This document shows positions 10,936 to 23,410 of a stretch of 64,000 nucleotides of DNA, piece by piece; position 1 is the first letter of the stretch, and each line of letters opens with the position of its first letter. Source of the DNA: Symsagittifera roscoffensis (lineage: Eukaryota; Xenacoelomorpha; Acoela; Convolutidae); the NCBI RefSeq assembly GCF_963678635.1, contig NC_087065.1, positions 15,225,853 through 15,289,852 on the forward strand, given 5' to 3'. The notes beneath the pieces were generated by a model. That model made no database searches, was not told where the DNA came from, and worked only from the letters and a program-made list of their open reading frames with translations. The translations under genes and the position numbers were made by a program.

Positions 10936-11925
10936 GATATCCAAGATATCATTACTCTCATTTATTGTTGTGTTATTAACTTTAAAAAAAAGTCTAAGGA
11001 GCGTTTTATTTCCTAAAATTGTGATATCTGCTTTCACAAGTTTTGCTTTATATTTATGCCAAGATTTGAGTTGTCTAATGACTGGGTTAAATTTTTGCAG
11101 TTTTTATAGTAGTTCTAGTGTTTTTTCTTCTGTAGCTGGTAGAAAAATGTTTTTAATGTCTGTTTTCGAGAGATGCATAGTATCTATAGGGACATGTAAC
11201 TTAAAAATTTGATTTATAGAGTATTTCGAGGCTAAACTGGGGGTCCTGATAAAATTTAGTTTTTCAGTTAAATTTTTTTTCTAATAAAAGAAATAGTTTT
11301 CTCCCGATCATTTTTTTGCTTAAAAGGTTTTTGTTTTGTGTTCATTTCGATCTATGTGAGTATGCTTTCTGTTTAAAAGTAGATAGTGCTAAAAGGTATA
11401 CTTCGTAATGATTGTTTCGAACAGTGTTTTTTTCTGTAGCTGGTTTCAAAATGTTTTCAGTTTCTGTTTTTGAGAGATGTATACTATCTAACGGGAAATT
11501 CAAATTAAGAAGTTAATTTAAATTGTATCTCGAGTCTAAACCTGGGGGTCCTGAGAAAATTTATTTTATCAGTTGAATTGTTTTTCTAATAAAGGAATTA
11601 GATTTTCCTATACAATTTTGTTTAAGTGGTTTTTGTTGTTTGTTGATGTTGATCCATGTTGAGTATAATATCGGTTTAGATGTAGTTTGTCCTAATAGGT
11701 ATAATTTGTCATGATTGATTTGACAATCTAGGTATAATCAGAAATGTAGTAAAAAATTTTATTTATGCATTGTCATGATCGGTTTTTACTGCAAATTTTG
11801 ATTCTAATCGTGGTGATGTTTCACCTTTTGCAAGACAGAACTTTACGTTTTGTAGTAATTCTACTGTCGTTTCTCGTGTTTTTAAATCAGGTAGTGTATT
11901 TTGGCTTAGTGTATCTGGCTAGGCC
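10935..11925 (-). pseudogene. pol linker between RNase H and integrase, partly duplicated
   Basis: Minus-strand sequence belongs to the non-conserved stretch between RNase H and the H2C2 domain. Two similar versions of one part are present: the block tgtagctggt..atgttttna..tctgttttngagagatg occurs at about 11,130 and 11,440, showing an internal tandem duplication of roughly 300 bases. No catalytic motif is expected here, and several stops are visible. Confidence 0.5.
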
Positions 11926-13066
11926 AAGTTTTTTCCTGCTGTCCCCATACTATATGTAATTTTGAGAATTTCATCAAAATTAGTTGAAATGTATAAACTC
12001 TATGGTTTGGGTTTGATTTTTGTGTGAATAGGAAAATTATAGGTTTGTGATCTGTATGATGGATGTTTTGACCAAATAAATAAAAATTCATATTCGGTGA
12101 GAGTATATATTTTAGCTGTGCATTCTCTTATGAGTGTGGAGAGTCTAAGCTTGGCTTGTGTAAATAATGCTAAATTTTCTGAGATAAATTTTATTTAAGT
12201 TGTACTTTTGTGTGATTGTAACAATGCTGCGCCAATTCCAAAGTTTGAACGTCACGCATAGCGTAAAATGGTTGATCTGGGTCTGGGATCGTATTTGATA
12301 TTTGTTCAGTGAGGAGAGTTTTTATTTCGTCAAAACTTTTTTGATGTTCTTCTGTCCATTCAAATTTATTTTGTTGTCTAATTATATTATAAAACGGTCA
12401 TAAAATAACTGCACTTTATAGACATATTTACTTACAAAATTACGCATTACAAAAAATTCCTGGAAATATTTCTTTTTGATGGAGGTTGAAGTTTTAATAT
12501 AGCATCTATGCGAAATCTTTATCGGGTGGTCGTGTTTCCTTCACAAATAAGTCCGAGGATTTTAACAGGGTTTAAAAAATATGATTTGTCAGGGGCTGCT
12601 TTCAAAATTTTATAAGTAAGACTTGGTGATTTTCATCTAATACTTTAAGCATTTTGTGTTTAGTATGTGATTGCATAAAAGTATGGTCTAGATAGGTTAT
12701 CACATTTTACTGAGAACAAGTGTTCAAAAATTTTTGCTCATAAATGCAGAAAAAGCTGCTGATTCTATAGAACTGCAAAAAGAAGTCTATTAATTTCGTA
12801 TTGTTGATATCAACTGACCATTTGCGTTAGGCGTCGTGATTGTTCGTCTAGTGGCGTTTGATTGTAAGCGTTGTTCATGTCAGCTGTTGTAAAGTATTGT
12901 CCATTTAATTTTGTGAGTATCACTTTAATTGGTTCTATAGGCTAATTACATTTGGATTCAACTATAGTAGAGTGAATTAGGATATCTTGCGACCAAAAAA
13001 TTTTTTAGTTTATCATCTTTAGCGAGAATGATAACGGGATTTATAAATGTGTTTCCATTTGCATGT
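11925..13066 (-). pseudogene. RT-RNase H fragment, copy A (RT box YLDH)
   Basis: On the minus strand, reading down from 13,066: the tail of the RT N-terminal block (TFINPVIIL), the RT palm with the active-site box reading Tyr-Leu-Asp-His at 12,683-12,694 instead of YxDD, then RNase H with SNFGIGAALLQSH (about 12,255-12,215), QAELRLSTL-type codons, YTLTEYEF and the DHKPIIF block, ending with HIVW..AGK near 11,940. Loss of the second catalytic Asp plus frameshifts (one just before the RNase H SNFGIG) make it inactive. At 13,066 the homology stops abruptly at a junction with a different part of the element. Confidence 0.8.
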
Positions 13067-13067
13067 T

Positions 13068-14286
13068 CTAAACTTTGAGGTCCTGATAAAATTTATTTTA
13101 TCAATTAAATTTTTTTTCTAATAAAAGAAATAGTTCTTTCCTGGTCATTTTTTTGTTTAAGTGGCTTTTGTTGTTTGTTTTTTTTTCGATCTATGTTGAG
13201 TATGGTTTCTGTTTAAATGTAGATAGTCCTAAGAGGTATACTTCGTAATGATTGGTTTGACAACCTATGTATAATGTTGTAAAAATATTGTAAAAGTTTT
13301 TATTTATGCATTGTCATGATTGGTTTTTACTGCAAATTTTCATTCTAATCGTGGTGAGGTTTCACCTTCAAGACAGAACTTTAAGTTTTGTGGTAATTTT
13401 ATTGTAAATTTTCGTGTTAATAAATCAGGTAGTGTATTTCGGCTGAGTGTATATGACAAGGCCAAGCTTTTTTCTGCTGTCCATACTGTATGTGAATTGG
13501 GGAATTTCAACAAAATTAAACGAAATGTATAAACTCTATGGTTTGGGTTTGATTTTTGTGTGAATAGGAGAATTATAGGTTTGTGATCTGTAATTAGAAC
13601 TGTTGGATTTTTTGATCAAATAATTAAAAATTCATATTCAGTAAGAGTATATATTATAGCTGTGCATTCTCTCATGAGTGTGGAGAGTCTAAGCTCGGCT
13701 TGTGCAAATAATCCTAAATTTGTTGAGATACGTTTTGTTTTGTTTCTACCTTTGTGTGATTGTAACAAGGCTGCGTCAATTCCAAAATTTGAAGTGTCAC
13801 ACATAGCGTAAAATGGTTGATATGGGTATGGGATCGTGTTTGATATCTGTTCAGTGAGGAGAGTTTTTTTTCTTCAAAACGTTTTTGATGTTCTACTGAC
13901 CATTCAAAACTATTTTGTTGTCCAAGTACATTTTAAAACAGTCCTAAAAATAACTGCATTTCATAGACATAGTTACTTACAAAGTACAGCATTACAAAAA
14001 AATCCTAGACATATTTTTTTTGATGGAGGTTGATATTTAAATATAGCATCTATGAGAAATTTTAATTGGATGGTTGTTTTTCCTTCAAAAATGAGTCTAA
14101 GGATTTTAACACGGGTGAAAAAAATGTGATTTGTCAGGGGCTGCTTTCAAAAGTTTATAAGTAAGATTTGGTGATAATCATCTAATACTTCAAGCATTTC
14201 GTGTTTTGTTTGTGATTGCATAAAAGTATCGTCTAGATAGTTTATCACATTTTACTGAGAATAAGTGTTCAAAAAGTTTCGCTAGC
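13068..14286 (-). pseudogene. RT-RNase H fragment, copy B (RT box YLDD), ends at chimeric junction
   Basis: The right end (14,286) is in the RT palm, with the box Tyr-Leu-Asp-Asp intact at 14,228-14,239. RNase H follows in an open 62-codon frame at 13,616-13,804 (CDTSNFGID.ALLQSHKGRNK, QAELRLSTLMRECTAIIYT), then the DHKPIIF-type block and WTAEKSLAL near 13,460, then pol linker to 13,080. At 14,287 the sequence switches from RT directly into the anchor/tail module (gctag|cttgataaaac), a junction repeated exactly at 26,151/26,152. Confidence 0.8.
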
Positions 14287-17200
14287 TTGATAAAACTGTT
14301 ACTAGTGCAAAGGTGATTATTGCTTGTTTTATACATTTACATATAGTCAAAATTGAGGAAACGAGGAAGGTGACAAAAATTACGAAAAATAAGAAAGATG
14401 TCCTTCTTATAGAATAAAGGTCTTAACAATTAAATAGTTGTTGAAATATCGTACCCGAGGAGGTGGTCAAGGTTTTTTGAGAAGCTCAGGTAGGCTTTTG
14501 TGAGGGAGTGAAAAATTACAAAAAAAATTGCAAAAAATTATGAAAAATGTGGAATTTTTCAAGGGTATGTTTGCTAAAAAATGTTTTACGTTGAAAAAAG
14601 ATTGTAAAAACTGAAGAAAATTTTGAAGTTATTGTTTTTAGAAACTGAAATTTTCCAGAAAGAAGCATTTGAGAAATGATTGGTTTCGTCGAAATATTTT
14701 TTCTTTGTTGAATTTAAAATCAATGTGGCCAGATTGTTTTTTGATTTTCGACAAGGGGGTCGGATATGGGAAATTTTTGGTGAGGAGAAGTCTGGAAGTC
14801 TGGGATTGAGCTTCCTAGTTTTCTTTTTATTTAATGGATGGTTCGGCGTTTTGCGAAGTTATGTCTACTTTAGCCTAAATGATGTCGGATTTTGCCTTTA
14901 GACTTATTTAATAATTTTCCTTGGGGCAAATGTGGGGTATAAGTTGTGACAATATTGTTGATTTTGTACCGGTTTAAAGGGAAGGGTTCCAACATTTAAA
15001 TTTTGTTTATCTTAATTGTCAAATATGAGCGTGTTGCTTATTTTTGACCTGGTGGTCTTTTAGTTATAGTTTCATATTAATTTGAAGTAAGCAATGTGTC
15101 GGCTAATGAAGTGGTGTCAAGCTGAGGTGATGTTTTGAACTCAATCTGATCGGTTGAAGTTAAACTAGTTATTCAAGATCTTAAAATTAAACATAGAGAA
15201 AAAAAAATTTGATGTAGTTTGAAATAGTCTTAGTAATGTATTTAATTTTTTAGGAAAAGGTTTTTGAAATTCAACTTTTTTAAATAATTTAAATTGTGGG
15301 ATGTATTAATTGTCTATTTTTTGTAGATGTTTGATTTTGGTTTTGACTAGGATGCCTTGATCTATTAAGGTCTTCTTGGGGGGAAGGATAGATGTTGTAT
15401 GTTGGTTTGTATTGCGGTTCGAGGTGCATGGCAAACTACGGGTATTAAAGGTTCGGATAGTAACGCGTGTCCTTTGTCAAATGTGTAAGGGTTTTCTTGA
15501 AATGAAATTGATGATTGGGGTTGGTTTATTTGAGTAGACGTTGGTATTGTTGGAAGTTCCTCGGACGTCGTAGTCGGTGGGGATTGTTCTATTGGTTGTT
15601 GATTAGCAATTTTGAAATGTTTGATTTTTTTTTCTTAAAAAAAATCTTTGTTCTTTATAATATTCTCCCATAAAATTGTTTAAGAGGATTGTTGCTAATG
15701 CAAAATGGTTTCTTGCTTTTTTTATACTTTTACATATTGTTAGAATTAGGGAAACTAGATGGGTGACAAAAATACTGTAAGAAGAAGGATGTCTTTTTTG
15801 TTGAATAGATGTCTCAACATTTACGTAGTTATTGAATTGTCTTACCTGAGGAGGTGGTCAAGCATTATTGCAAAATTGAAGTAGGCTTTGGTTAGGGAAT
15901 GAAAAAATTCGAAAAAACTGCAAAAAAATTATTAAGAAGAGGAGGATTATTTCGAGGGTGTCTAGCATAAAAAATCTACCGAATTGAAAAAAGATTGAAA
16001 AAATTGAAGGAAAGTTTAATAATTGTTGTCTTGAGAATTCGAACTGTTTGAGAAAGAAGCATTTGAAATTTGATTCGGTTCGTCGAAACTTTTTTTACTT
16101 TCTGAGTCGAAAATTGAGTGTGGTCGGATTGTTTAATAATTTTTGACAAGTGGGCTGGGTATATGTAGTTTTTGGTCGAGGCAAGTTTGGAGGTCTAGGA
16201 TTGAGCTTCCTAAATTTGTATTTATTTTTGATGATTGGGGGTATTCAGGAATTATATGTTTTTTAGGCTAAATGATCAGGTCGTATTTTTGCTTTCAGTT
16301 TCTTCAGTATTTTTCCTTGGGGGAAATTTGGAGTGTAAGTTGAGACATTTTTGTTGGATTTTGTTTATTTCAGTTGTCAATTATGAGCGTGTTGCCTTTT
16401 TTTTACCCGAAGGTCTTTAAGTTATAGTTTGAAGTGAGCAATGTCTCGGCTAAGGAAGTGCTGTCAGAATGGGGTGAAGCTTAGATAGATTCTGATTGAC
16501 TGAAATTGATCTAGTTGTTTAAGAGTAGTAGCATGAAATCTGAAAAGGAGAAGAAAAACCGACGAAAACTTTAAAATGTTTAAATATGATTAATTATTTT
16601 AAAAGGGGTTTTTGAAATTCATTATTTCATTATTCTGTAATAGTTTTGATTGTGGGATGAAATTTTTGTAATCTTTTTGTGGTTGACTTCGGAGTCGTGA
16701 TAATTGTGGTTGTTGTGAAATGTCTTTTGTTTCCTGTGGTAACAGTTTTTCTTCTAATTTTCAATTTATTTTTGTTTTTGAGGTACTTGTCTATTACTTT
16801 TTCTGTGAAGGTTTGGTGTGGTATTTCTAACTTCTGTATTTTTTTATTCTTATTATTGTGTTGATAAATGTATGTTTTGATTTTGTTGATGATTATCATC
16901 TGAGTTGCTGTGGACAATTTTTAGTCCTGTAAAGGAGTATAACTGAGTTTATTCGCGAAGAGCATAATCGTTTGGGTAATATGGTAAAAGATTATTTCGA
17001 TGTTGAATTATTTCTTTTCTATACAATAAGTTTGTATGTTACATCAGTGGGTTTTCAAATAGTTTCAAGTGGTCCTTTTCAGATTGGTTGTATTTTTTTG
17101 GATTTTCCTTTTCTTTTACAAAACTTGGTATTAAGCATATGTTTCATTTTTTAAGTTTGTAGCTGGTGTGAATCGTGAATTTATTTGTGATTGAACATTT

Positions 17201-17617
17201 TGTCTTTGTAGTAATTTTCTATTTTTGGATGTCTTGTTTTATTAAGATTTGGTTGGAGAGAAACATAGATTTCATACGTTGGTTCGTATTGTGTTTGCTT
17301 AGAGGTGCGTGGCGGAATACTGCTATCAAAGGTTCAGATAATAACACAAGTTTTTCTTCGAATGTGTAGAGATTTTCTTGAAAAGAAATGCGTGTTGATG
17401 ATCGAGATTCGTTTGATTGACTAGACGTTGGTGTTTTTAGGAGTTGTTGTGATGTCGTAGTCAGTAGATTTTGTTGCGTAGGTTATTGATTAGTAATTTT
17501 AGAATGTTTCAACTATTTTGTTTAGGAAAAAAATCTATATTGTTTGAAGTATTTTTCTAAAAAAATGATTAAGAGGGTTGTTGCTAAAGGTGATTATTAC
17601 CCTTTTTATACATTTAC
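14287..17617. repeat. Segmental duplicate of 6,033-9,360 (offset about 8,254)
   Basis: Near-identical over 3.3 kb to 6,033-9,360 and to 26,152-29,480. It carries (all minus) part of anchor module a (14,287-14,445), spacer (14,445-15,310), anchor module b (15,310-15,815), spacer, the pol 3' end with Lys-rich 95-codon frame (16,630-17,170) and anchor module c (17,190-17,617). Differences are scattered single bases and small indels. All frames carry the same breaks as the other copies. Confidence 0.9.
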
Positions 17618-17672
17618 ATGATACATTTACATTTACTAAATGATACAATTACATTTTATACATTTACATTTA
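17617..17672. repeat. Simple repeat at a duplication junction
   Basis: Several direct copies of atacatttacat-like words (tatacatttacatgatacatttacatttac...) bridge the end of one duplicated block and the start of another (17,673). The words match the sequence at the end of the left block, so this looks like replication slippage or end-joining filler at a breakpoint. Confidence 0.75.
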
Positions 17673-19597
17673 CAATGATTGTTTCGAACAGTGTTTTTTT
17701 TCTGTAGCTGGTTTCAAAATGTTTTCAGTTTCTGTTTTTGAGAGATGTATACTATCTAACGGGAAATTCAAATTAAGAAGTTAATTTAAATTGTATCTCG
17801 AGTCTAAACCTGGGGGTCCTGAGAAAATTTATTTTATCAGTTGAATTGTTTTTCTAATAAAGGAATTAGATTTTCCTATACAATTTTGTTTAAGTGGTTT
17901 TTGTTGTTTGTTGATGTTGATCCATGTTGAGTATAATATCGGTTTAGATGTAGTTTGTCCTAATAGGTATAATTTGTCATGATTGATTTGACAATCTAGG
18001 TATAATCAGAAATGTAGTAAAAAATTTTATTTATGCATTGTCATGATCGGTTTTTACTGCAAATTTTGATTCTAATCGTGGTGATGTTTCACCTTTTGCA
18101 AGACAGAACTTTACGTTTTGTAGTAATTCTACTGTCGTTTCTCGTGTTTTTAAATCAGGTAGTGTATTTTGGCTTAGTGTATCTGGCTAGGCCAAGTTTT
18201 TTCCTGCTGTCCCCATACTATATGTAATTTTGAGAATTTCATCAAAATTAGTTGAAATGTATAAACTATATGGTTTGGGTTTGATTTTTGTGTGAATAGG
18301 AAAATTATAGGTTTGTGATCTGCATGATGGATGTTTTGACCAAATAAATAAAAATTCATATTCGGTGAGAGTATATATTTTAGCTGTGCATTCTCTCATG
18401 AGTGTGGAGAGTCTAAGCTTGGCTTTTGTAAATAATGCTAAATTTTCTGAGATAAATTTTATTTATGTTGTACTTTTGTGTGATTGTAACAATGCTGCGC
18501 CAATTCCAAAGTTTGAACGTCACGCATAGCGTAAAATGGTTGATCTGGGTCTGGGATCGTATTTGATATTTGTTCAGTGAGGAGAGTTTTTATTTCGTCA
18601 AAACTTTTTTGATGTTCTTCTGTCCATTCAAATTTATTTTGTTGTCTTATTATATTATAAAACGGTCATAAAATAACTGCACTTTATAGACATATTTACT
18701 TACAAAATTACGCATTACAAAAAATTCCTGGAAATATTTCTTTTTGATGGAGGTTGAAGTTTTAATATAGCATCTACGCGAAATCTTTATCGGGTGGTCG
18801 TGTTTCCTTCACAAATAAGTCCGAGGATTTTAACAGGGGTTAAAAAATATGATTTGTCAGGGGCTGCTTTCAAAATTTTATAAGTAAGACTTGGTGATTT
18901 TCATCTAATACTTTAAGCATTTTGTGTTTAGTATGTGATTGCATAAAAGTATGGTCTAGATAGGTTATCACATTTTACTGAGAACAAGTGTTCGAAAATT
19001 TTTGCTCATAAATGCAGAAAAAGCTGCTGATTCTATAGAACTGCAAAAAAAAGTCTATTAATTTCGTATTGTTGATATCAAATGACCATTTGCGTTAGGC
19101 GTCGTGATTGTTCGTCTAGTGGCGTTTGATTGTAAGCGTTGTTCATGTCAGCTGTTGTAAAGTATTGTCCATTTAATTTTGTGAGTATCACTTTAATTGG
19201 TTCTATAGGCTAATTACATTTGGATTCAACTATAGTAGAGTGAATTAGGATATCTTGCGACCAAAAATTTTTTTAGTTTATCACCTTTAGCGAGGATGAT
19301 AACGGGATTTATAAATGTGTTTCCATTTGCATGTTCTTCTTTGTTAACTGGTGAAATGATTTCGTATTGTTCTAGAATACCTAGTAACCTATTCACTTTA
19401 TCTTGATCGTCGTTTGAAACTTTAATTGCTCGTTGTTTTTTGAAAACTGCGTCAGGTTTCAAATGTAGACATAGTGGTGAATTTAATTTTCCAACATCAA
19501 ATTTAGATAAGGCATAAAACATTGGGTATTTGAGTAATATATCTGCTAATTGTTCAAATTCTTGTTGGATGATCTGCGAGTGTTGAAAATTGAACAT
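17673..19597 (-). pseudogene. RT-RNase H fragment, copy C (RT box YLDH)
   Basis: Reading on the minus strand from 19,597: an RT N-terminal block in a 123-codon open frame (19,226-19,597) with LHLKPDAVFKKQRAIKV, EQYEIISPVNKEEHANGNTF and INPVIILAKG; the palm with box Tyr-Leu-Asp-His (18,951-18,962); RNase H at about 18,525-18,190 with SNFGIGAALLQSH and the open frame 18,187-18,399; then linker to 17,673. From 17,673 to 19,333 it is a near-copy of 11,407-13,066 including the YLDH mutation; above 19,333 it continues into native upstream sequence that copy A lacks. Non-functional. Confidence 0.85.
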
Positions 19598-20200
19598 TGT
19601 GAGAAGTTTTTAATGGTCATTTGTGTATTTTGAAGTTTGAAATGTTGGTTTAACTTAAGGTGTTTTTGTAAAATAGTCTGTGTTTTGGTTTGAGCCACTA
19701 GTTGTGTTGTTAATTGAGATTTCTTCACTGAGAATTTTTGATTGGCAAATATCTATTATTTGTAGAATGTTACTTACTCTAATTGCTCTTTCTTCTGTTG
19801 GGGAAATTGTTGCATTGGTTTCGCAAAATTCTAAAAGTCCTAGAGTAACATGATTTTATATGGTGAATTGTTGTATGCGTGTAAAGAGATTATATCTGAA
19901 TTTGTAATTCTCATGTATTTAGTTAAAAATGGTAATCCCACGATATTGTGTTTTAAATCTGTGATATGGAATTTTTTTTGAAGGTTTAAAAGTTTATTTT
20001 GTTCCATTGTTCGAGTTGGATTTTTTTTCCAAAACATTTGTTGAACTTGATCCTTGTGCTGTAGCTAAATTGCTTGATGATTCTGAAAGTGACATTTTTG
20101 GGTGCAAATTCTGCATTTCATTCGATGTGGGAATATTTATAATCTTTGATTTTGCGCCTGATTCTAGAGAAAATCAATTTCAAGGTCTGATGTTTGAAAA
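19598..20200 (-). pseudogene. Retroelement aspartic protease fragment, copy C (Glu for catalytic Asp)
   Basis: On the minus strand the frame reads ESGAKSKIINIP (catalytic tetrad at 20,153-20,164), then a Ser/Thr-rich stretch, KKFHITDLKHNIVGLPFLTK (open frame 19,840-20,037) and the RT-proximal linker. DSGA/DTGA at the start and a hydrophobic-Gly-(L/T)PF motif near the end define retropepsins. Here Asp is replaced by Glu. A further stop-rich linker joins it to RT at 19,597. Confidence 0.7.
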
Positions 20201-20760
20201 TGTTTACTTTTGTGGACTATCTAGGAGAATTTGAATTGTGCAAATTCTTTCATAGGTGGTTGTATTTTATTTGTTGTATTTCGATCTATTTTATTTGTGT
20301 TTAAACTTTTCTCCATTTCTTGTTTAGTGTTATTTGTTGTGTTTTGCTTATTTTCTAATTTTTCGAGTTTCATTAAGTTTTAATTGTTTTGGTAGCAATT
20401 TGATTCAATTGGTTTTTCATATTCATTTTCGATACGAAGCATGTTTTTTGGAAGATTTCTTTTCGTTTCGCTCTCATCATTTATGGATTTACAATGTGTG
20501 TGGTTTAATTGTAATTCTGAGTTTCCTGTGTTTCCAGTACCGGAAGGGTCTGATTGAGTTTGTTCAGTTGATTGTGATTGCCTAATTTGTAGTTGATGTT
20601 TAGGTGTACTGCTTATTTAGTTTTGTTGTGAGCCTTCAATTGGTGTATTAATTCTATATGACGTATAGAATTAGTGTATTATTTCCTTTGTTGATTTGGT
20701 TAAATAATATTCCTATTCGGAAGTATCTCGTGATCTTTTGTGATTATTGTTGTGTTATTA
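20200..20760 (-). pseudogene. gag C-terminal tail fragment, copy C
   Basis: The minus strand translates in part as QSDPSGTGNTGNSELQLNH and a run rich in Asn, Ser and Arg, matching the fuller gag tail at 36,350-36,750 and 41,210-41,600. At about 20,740 it switches, through the shared word tgattattgttgt, into the pol linker normally found before the integrase H2C2 domain (compare 10,965). The result is a chimera lacking most of gag. Confidence 0.6.
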
Positions 20761-21384
20761 ATTTTTCTAAAATGTCTAAGGAGTGTTTTTTTCCTAAAAA
20801 TGTGATATCACAGTTTTTTTGTGTTTGTGCCAAGATTTGAGTTGTTTAATGACTGGGTCAAGAATTGGCAATTTTTTGTAGTAGTTCTTGTGTTTTTTTT
20901 CTGTAGCTGGTAGGAAAATGTTTTTAATATCTGTTTTTGAGAGTTGCATATTATCTATCGGGACATGTAAATCAAAAATGTGATTTATAGAGTATTTCGA
21001 GGCTAAACCTGGAGGTCCTGATAAAATTTATTTTATCAATTAAATTTTTTTTCTAATAAAAGAAATAGTTCTTTCCTGGTCATTTTTTTGTTTAAGTGGC
21101 TTTTGTTGTTTGTTTTTTTCGATCTATGTTGAGTATGGTTTCTGTTTAAATGTAGATAGTCCTAAGAGGTATACTTCGTAATGATTGTTTTGACAACTTA
21201 TGTATAATGTTGTAAAAATGTTGTAAAATTTTTTATTTATGCATTGTCATGATCGGTTTTTACTGCAAATTTTCATTCTAATCGTGGTGAGGTTTCACCT
21301 TCAAGACAGAACTTTAAGTTTTGTGGTAATTTTATTGTAGTTTTTCGTGTTAATAAATCAGGTAGTGTATTTCGGCTGAGTGTA
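20760..21384 (-). pseudogene. pol linker fragment fused to gag tail
   Basis: Minus-strand sequence homologous to 10,965-11,400 and 13,080-13,440 (between RNase H and integrase). It contains the ctgtagctggtaggaaaatg and cctggaggtcctgataaaa landmarks. Integrase itself is missing on the downstream side, where the gag tail has been joined. Repeated at 23,965-24,600 and 34,620-35,245. Confidence 0.55.
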
Positions 21385-22803
21385 TATGACAAGGCCAAGC
21401 TTTTTTCTGCTGTCCATACTATATGTAAATTGGGGAATTTGAACAAATTAAATGAAATGTATAAACTTTATGGTTTGGGTTTGATTTTTGTGTGAATAGG
21501 AGAATTATAGGTTTGTGATCTGTAATTAGAACTGTTGGATTTTTTGATCAAATAATTAAAAATTCATATTCAGCGAGAGTATATATTATAGCTGTGCATT
21601 CTCTCTTGAGTGTGGGGAGTCTAAGCTCGGCTTGTGCAAATAATCCTAAATTTGTTGAGATACGTTTTGTTTTGTTTCTACCTTTGTGTGATTGTAACAA
21701 GGTTGCGCCAATTCCAAAATTTGAAGTGTCACACATAGCGTAAAATGGTTGATATGGGTATGGGATCGTGTTTGATATCTGTTCAGTGAGGAGAGTTTTT
21801 TTTCTTCAAAACGTTTTTGATGTTCTACTGACCATTCAAAACTATTTTGTTGTCCAAGTAGATTTTAAAACAGTCTTAAAAATAACTGCATTTCTTAGAC
21901 ATAGTTACTTACAAAGTACAGCATTACAAAAAAATCCTAGACATATTTTTTTTGATGGAGGTTGGAGTTTTAATATAGCATCTATGCGAAACTTTAATTG
22001 GGTGGTTGTTTTTCCTTCAAAAATGAGTCTAAGGATTTTAACACGGGTGAAAAAAATGTGATTTGTCAGGGGCTGCTTTCAAAAGTTTATAAGTAAGATT
22101 TGGTGATATTCATCTAATACTTTAAGCATTTTGTGTTTAGTTTTTGATTGCACAAAAGTATCGTCTGGATAGGTTATCACATTTTACTGAGAATAAGTGT
22201 TCGAAAAGTTTTGCTCATAAATGCTGAAAACCCTGCTGGTTCTACGGAAATTCAATAGAAAAGTCTATGAAATTCGTTTTGTTGATTTCAAATGACGATT
22301 TTTGTTGGGTGTCGTGATTGTTCGTCTGGTGGCATTTGAATGTTTGCGTTGTTCAAGTCAGCTGTTTCGAAGTATTGTCCATTTATTTTAGTCAGTGTCA
22401 CTTTAATTGTTTCTGTAGGCTAATTGAATTTGGAGTCATCTATGAGTGAATTAAGACATCTTGCGTCTAAAGCAATTTTTACTGATTCACCTTTAGCGAG
22501 GATGATAACGGGATTTATAAATGTGTTTCCATTTGCTTGTTCTTCTTTGTTAACTGGTGAAATGATTTCGTATTGTTCTAGAATACCTAGTAACCTATTC
22601 ACTTTATCTTGATCGTCGTTTGAAACTTTACTTGCTCGTTGTTTTTTGAAAACTGCGTCAGGTTTCAAATGTAGACATAGTGGTGAACTTACTTTTCCAA
22701 CATCAAATTTAGATAAGGCATAAAACATTGGGTATTTGAGTAATATATCTGCTAATTGTTCAAATTCTTGTTGGATGATCTGCGAGTGTTGAAAATTGAA
22801 CAT
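21385..22803 (-). pseudogene. RT-RNase H fragment, copy D (RT box YPDD)
   Basis: The RT N-terminal block sits in a 127-codon open frame (22,420-22,803) with LHLKPDAVFKKQRASKV, EQYEIISPVNKEEQANGNTF and VKIALDARCLNSLIDDSKF, the longest clean RT segment in the window. The palm box reads Tyr-Pro-Asp-Asp at 22,160-22,171, keeping both Asp. RNase H follows at 21,548-21,736 (CDTSNFGIGATLLQSHKG, QAELRLPTLKRECTAIIYT). The frames are not contiguous, so the protein is broken between RT and RNase H. It is one unit of a 3.2-kb tandem repeat with copy E. Confidence 0.85.
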
Positions 22804-23410
22804 TGTGAGAAGTTTTTAATGGTCATTTGTGTATTTTGAAGTTTGAAATGTTGGTTTTATTTAAGGTGTTTTTGTAAAATAGTCTGTGTTTTGGTTTGAG
22901 CCACTAGTTGTGTTGTTAATTGAGATTTCTTCACTGAGATTTTTTGATTGGCAAATATCTATTATTTGTAGAATGTTACTTACTCTAATTGCTCTTTCTT
23001 CTGTTGGGGAAATTGTTGCATTGGTTTCGCAAAATTCTAAAAGTCCTAGAGTAACATGATTTTGTATGGTGAATTGTTGTATGCGTGTAAAGAGATTATA
23101 TCTGAATTTGTAATTCTCATGTATTTAGTTAAAAATGGTAATCCCACGATATTGTGTTTTAAATCTGTGTTATGGAATTTTTTTTGAAGGTTTAAAAGTT
23201 TATTTTGTTCCATTGTTCGAGTTGGATTTTTTTTCCAAAACATTTGTTGAACTTGATCCTTGTGCTGTAGCTAAATTGCTTGATGATTCTGAAGGTGACA
23301 GTTTTGGGTGCAAATTCTGCATTTCATTCGATGTGGGAATATTTATAATCTTTAATTTTGCGCCTGATTCTAGAGAAAACCAATTTCAAGGTCTGATGTT
23401 TGAAAATATT
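22804..23410 (-). pseudogene. Aspartic protease fragment, copy D (Glu for Asp)
   Basis: Same layout as copy C: ESGAKSKI-type start at 23,359-23,370 and HNTDLKHNIVGLPFLTKYM in the open frame 23,046-23,243. The Glu substitution is shared with copies C and G but not with the copies at 36.2 and 41.0 kb. Confidence 0.7.
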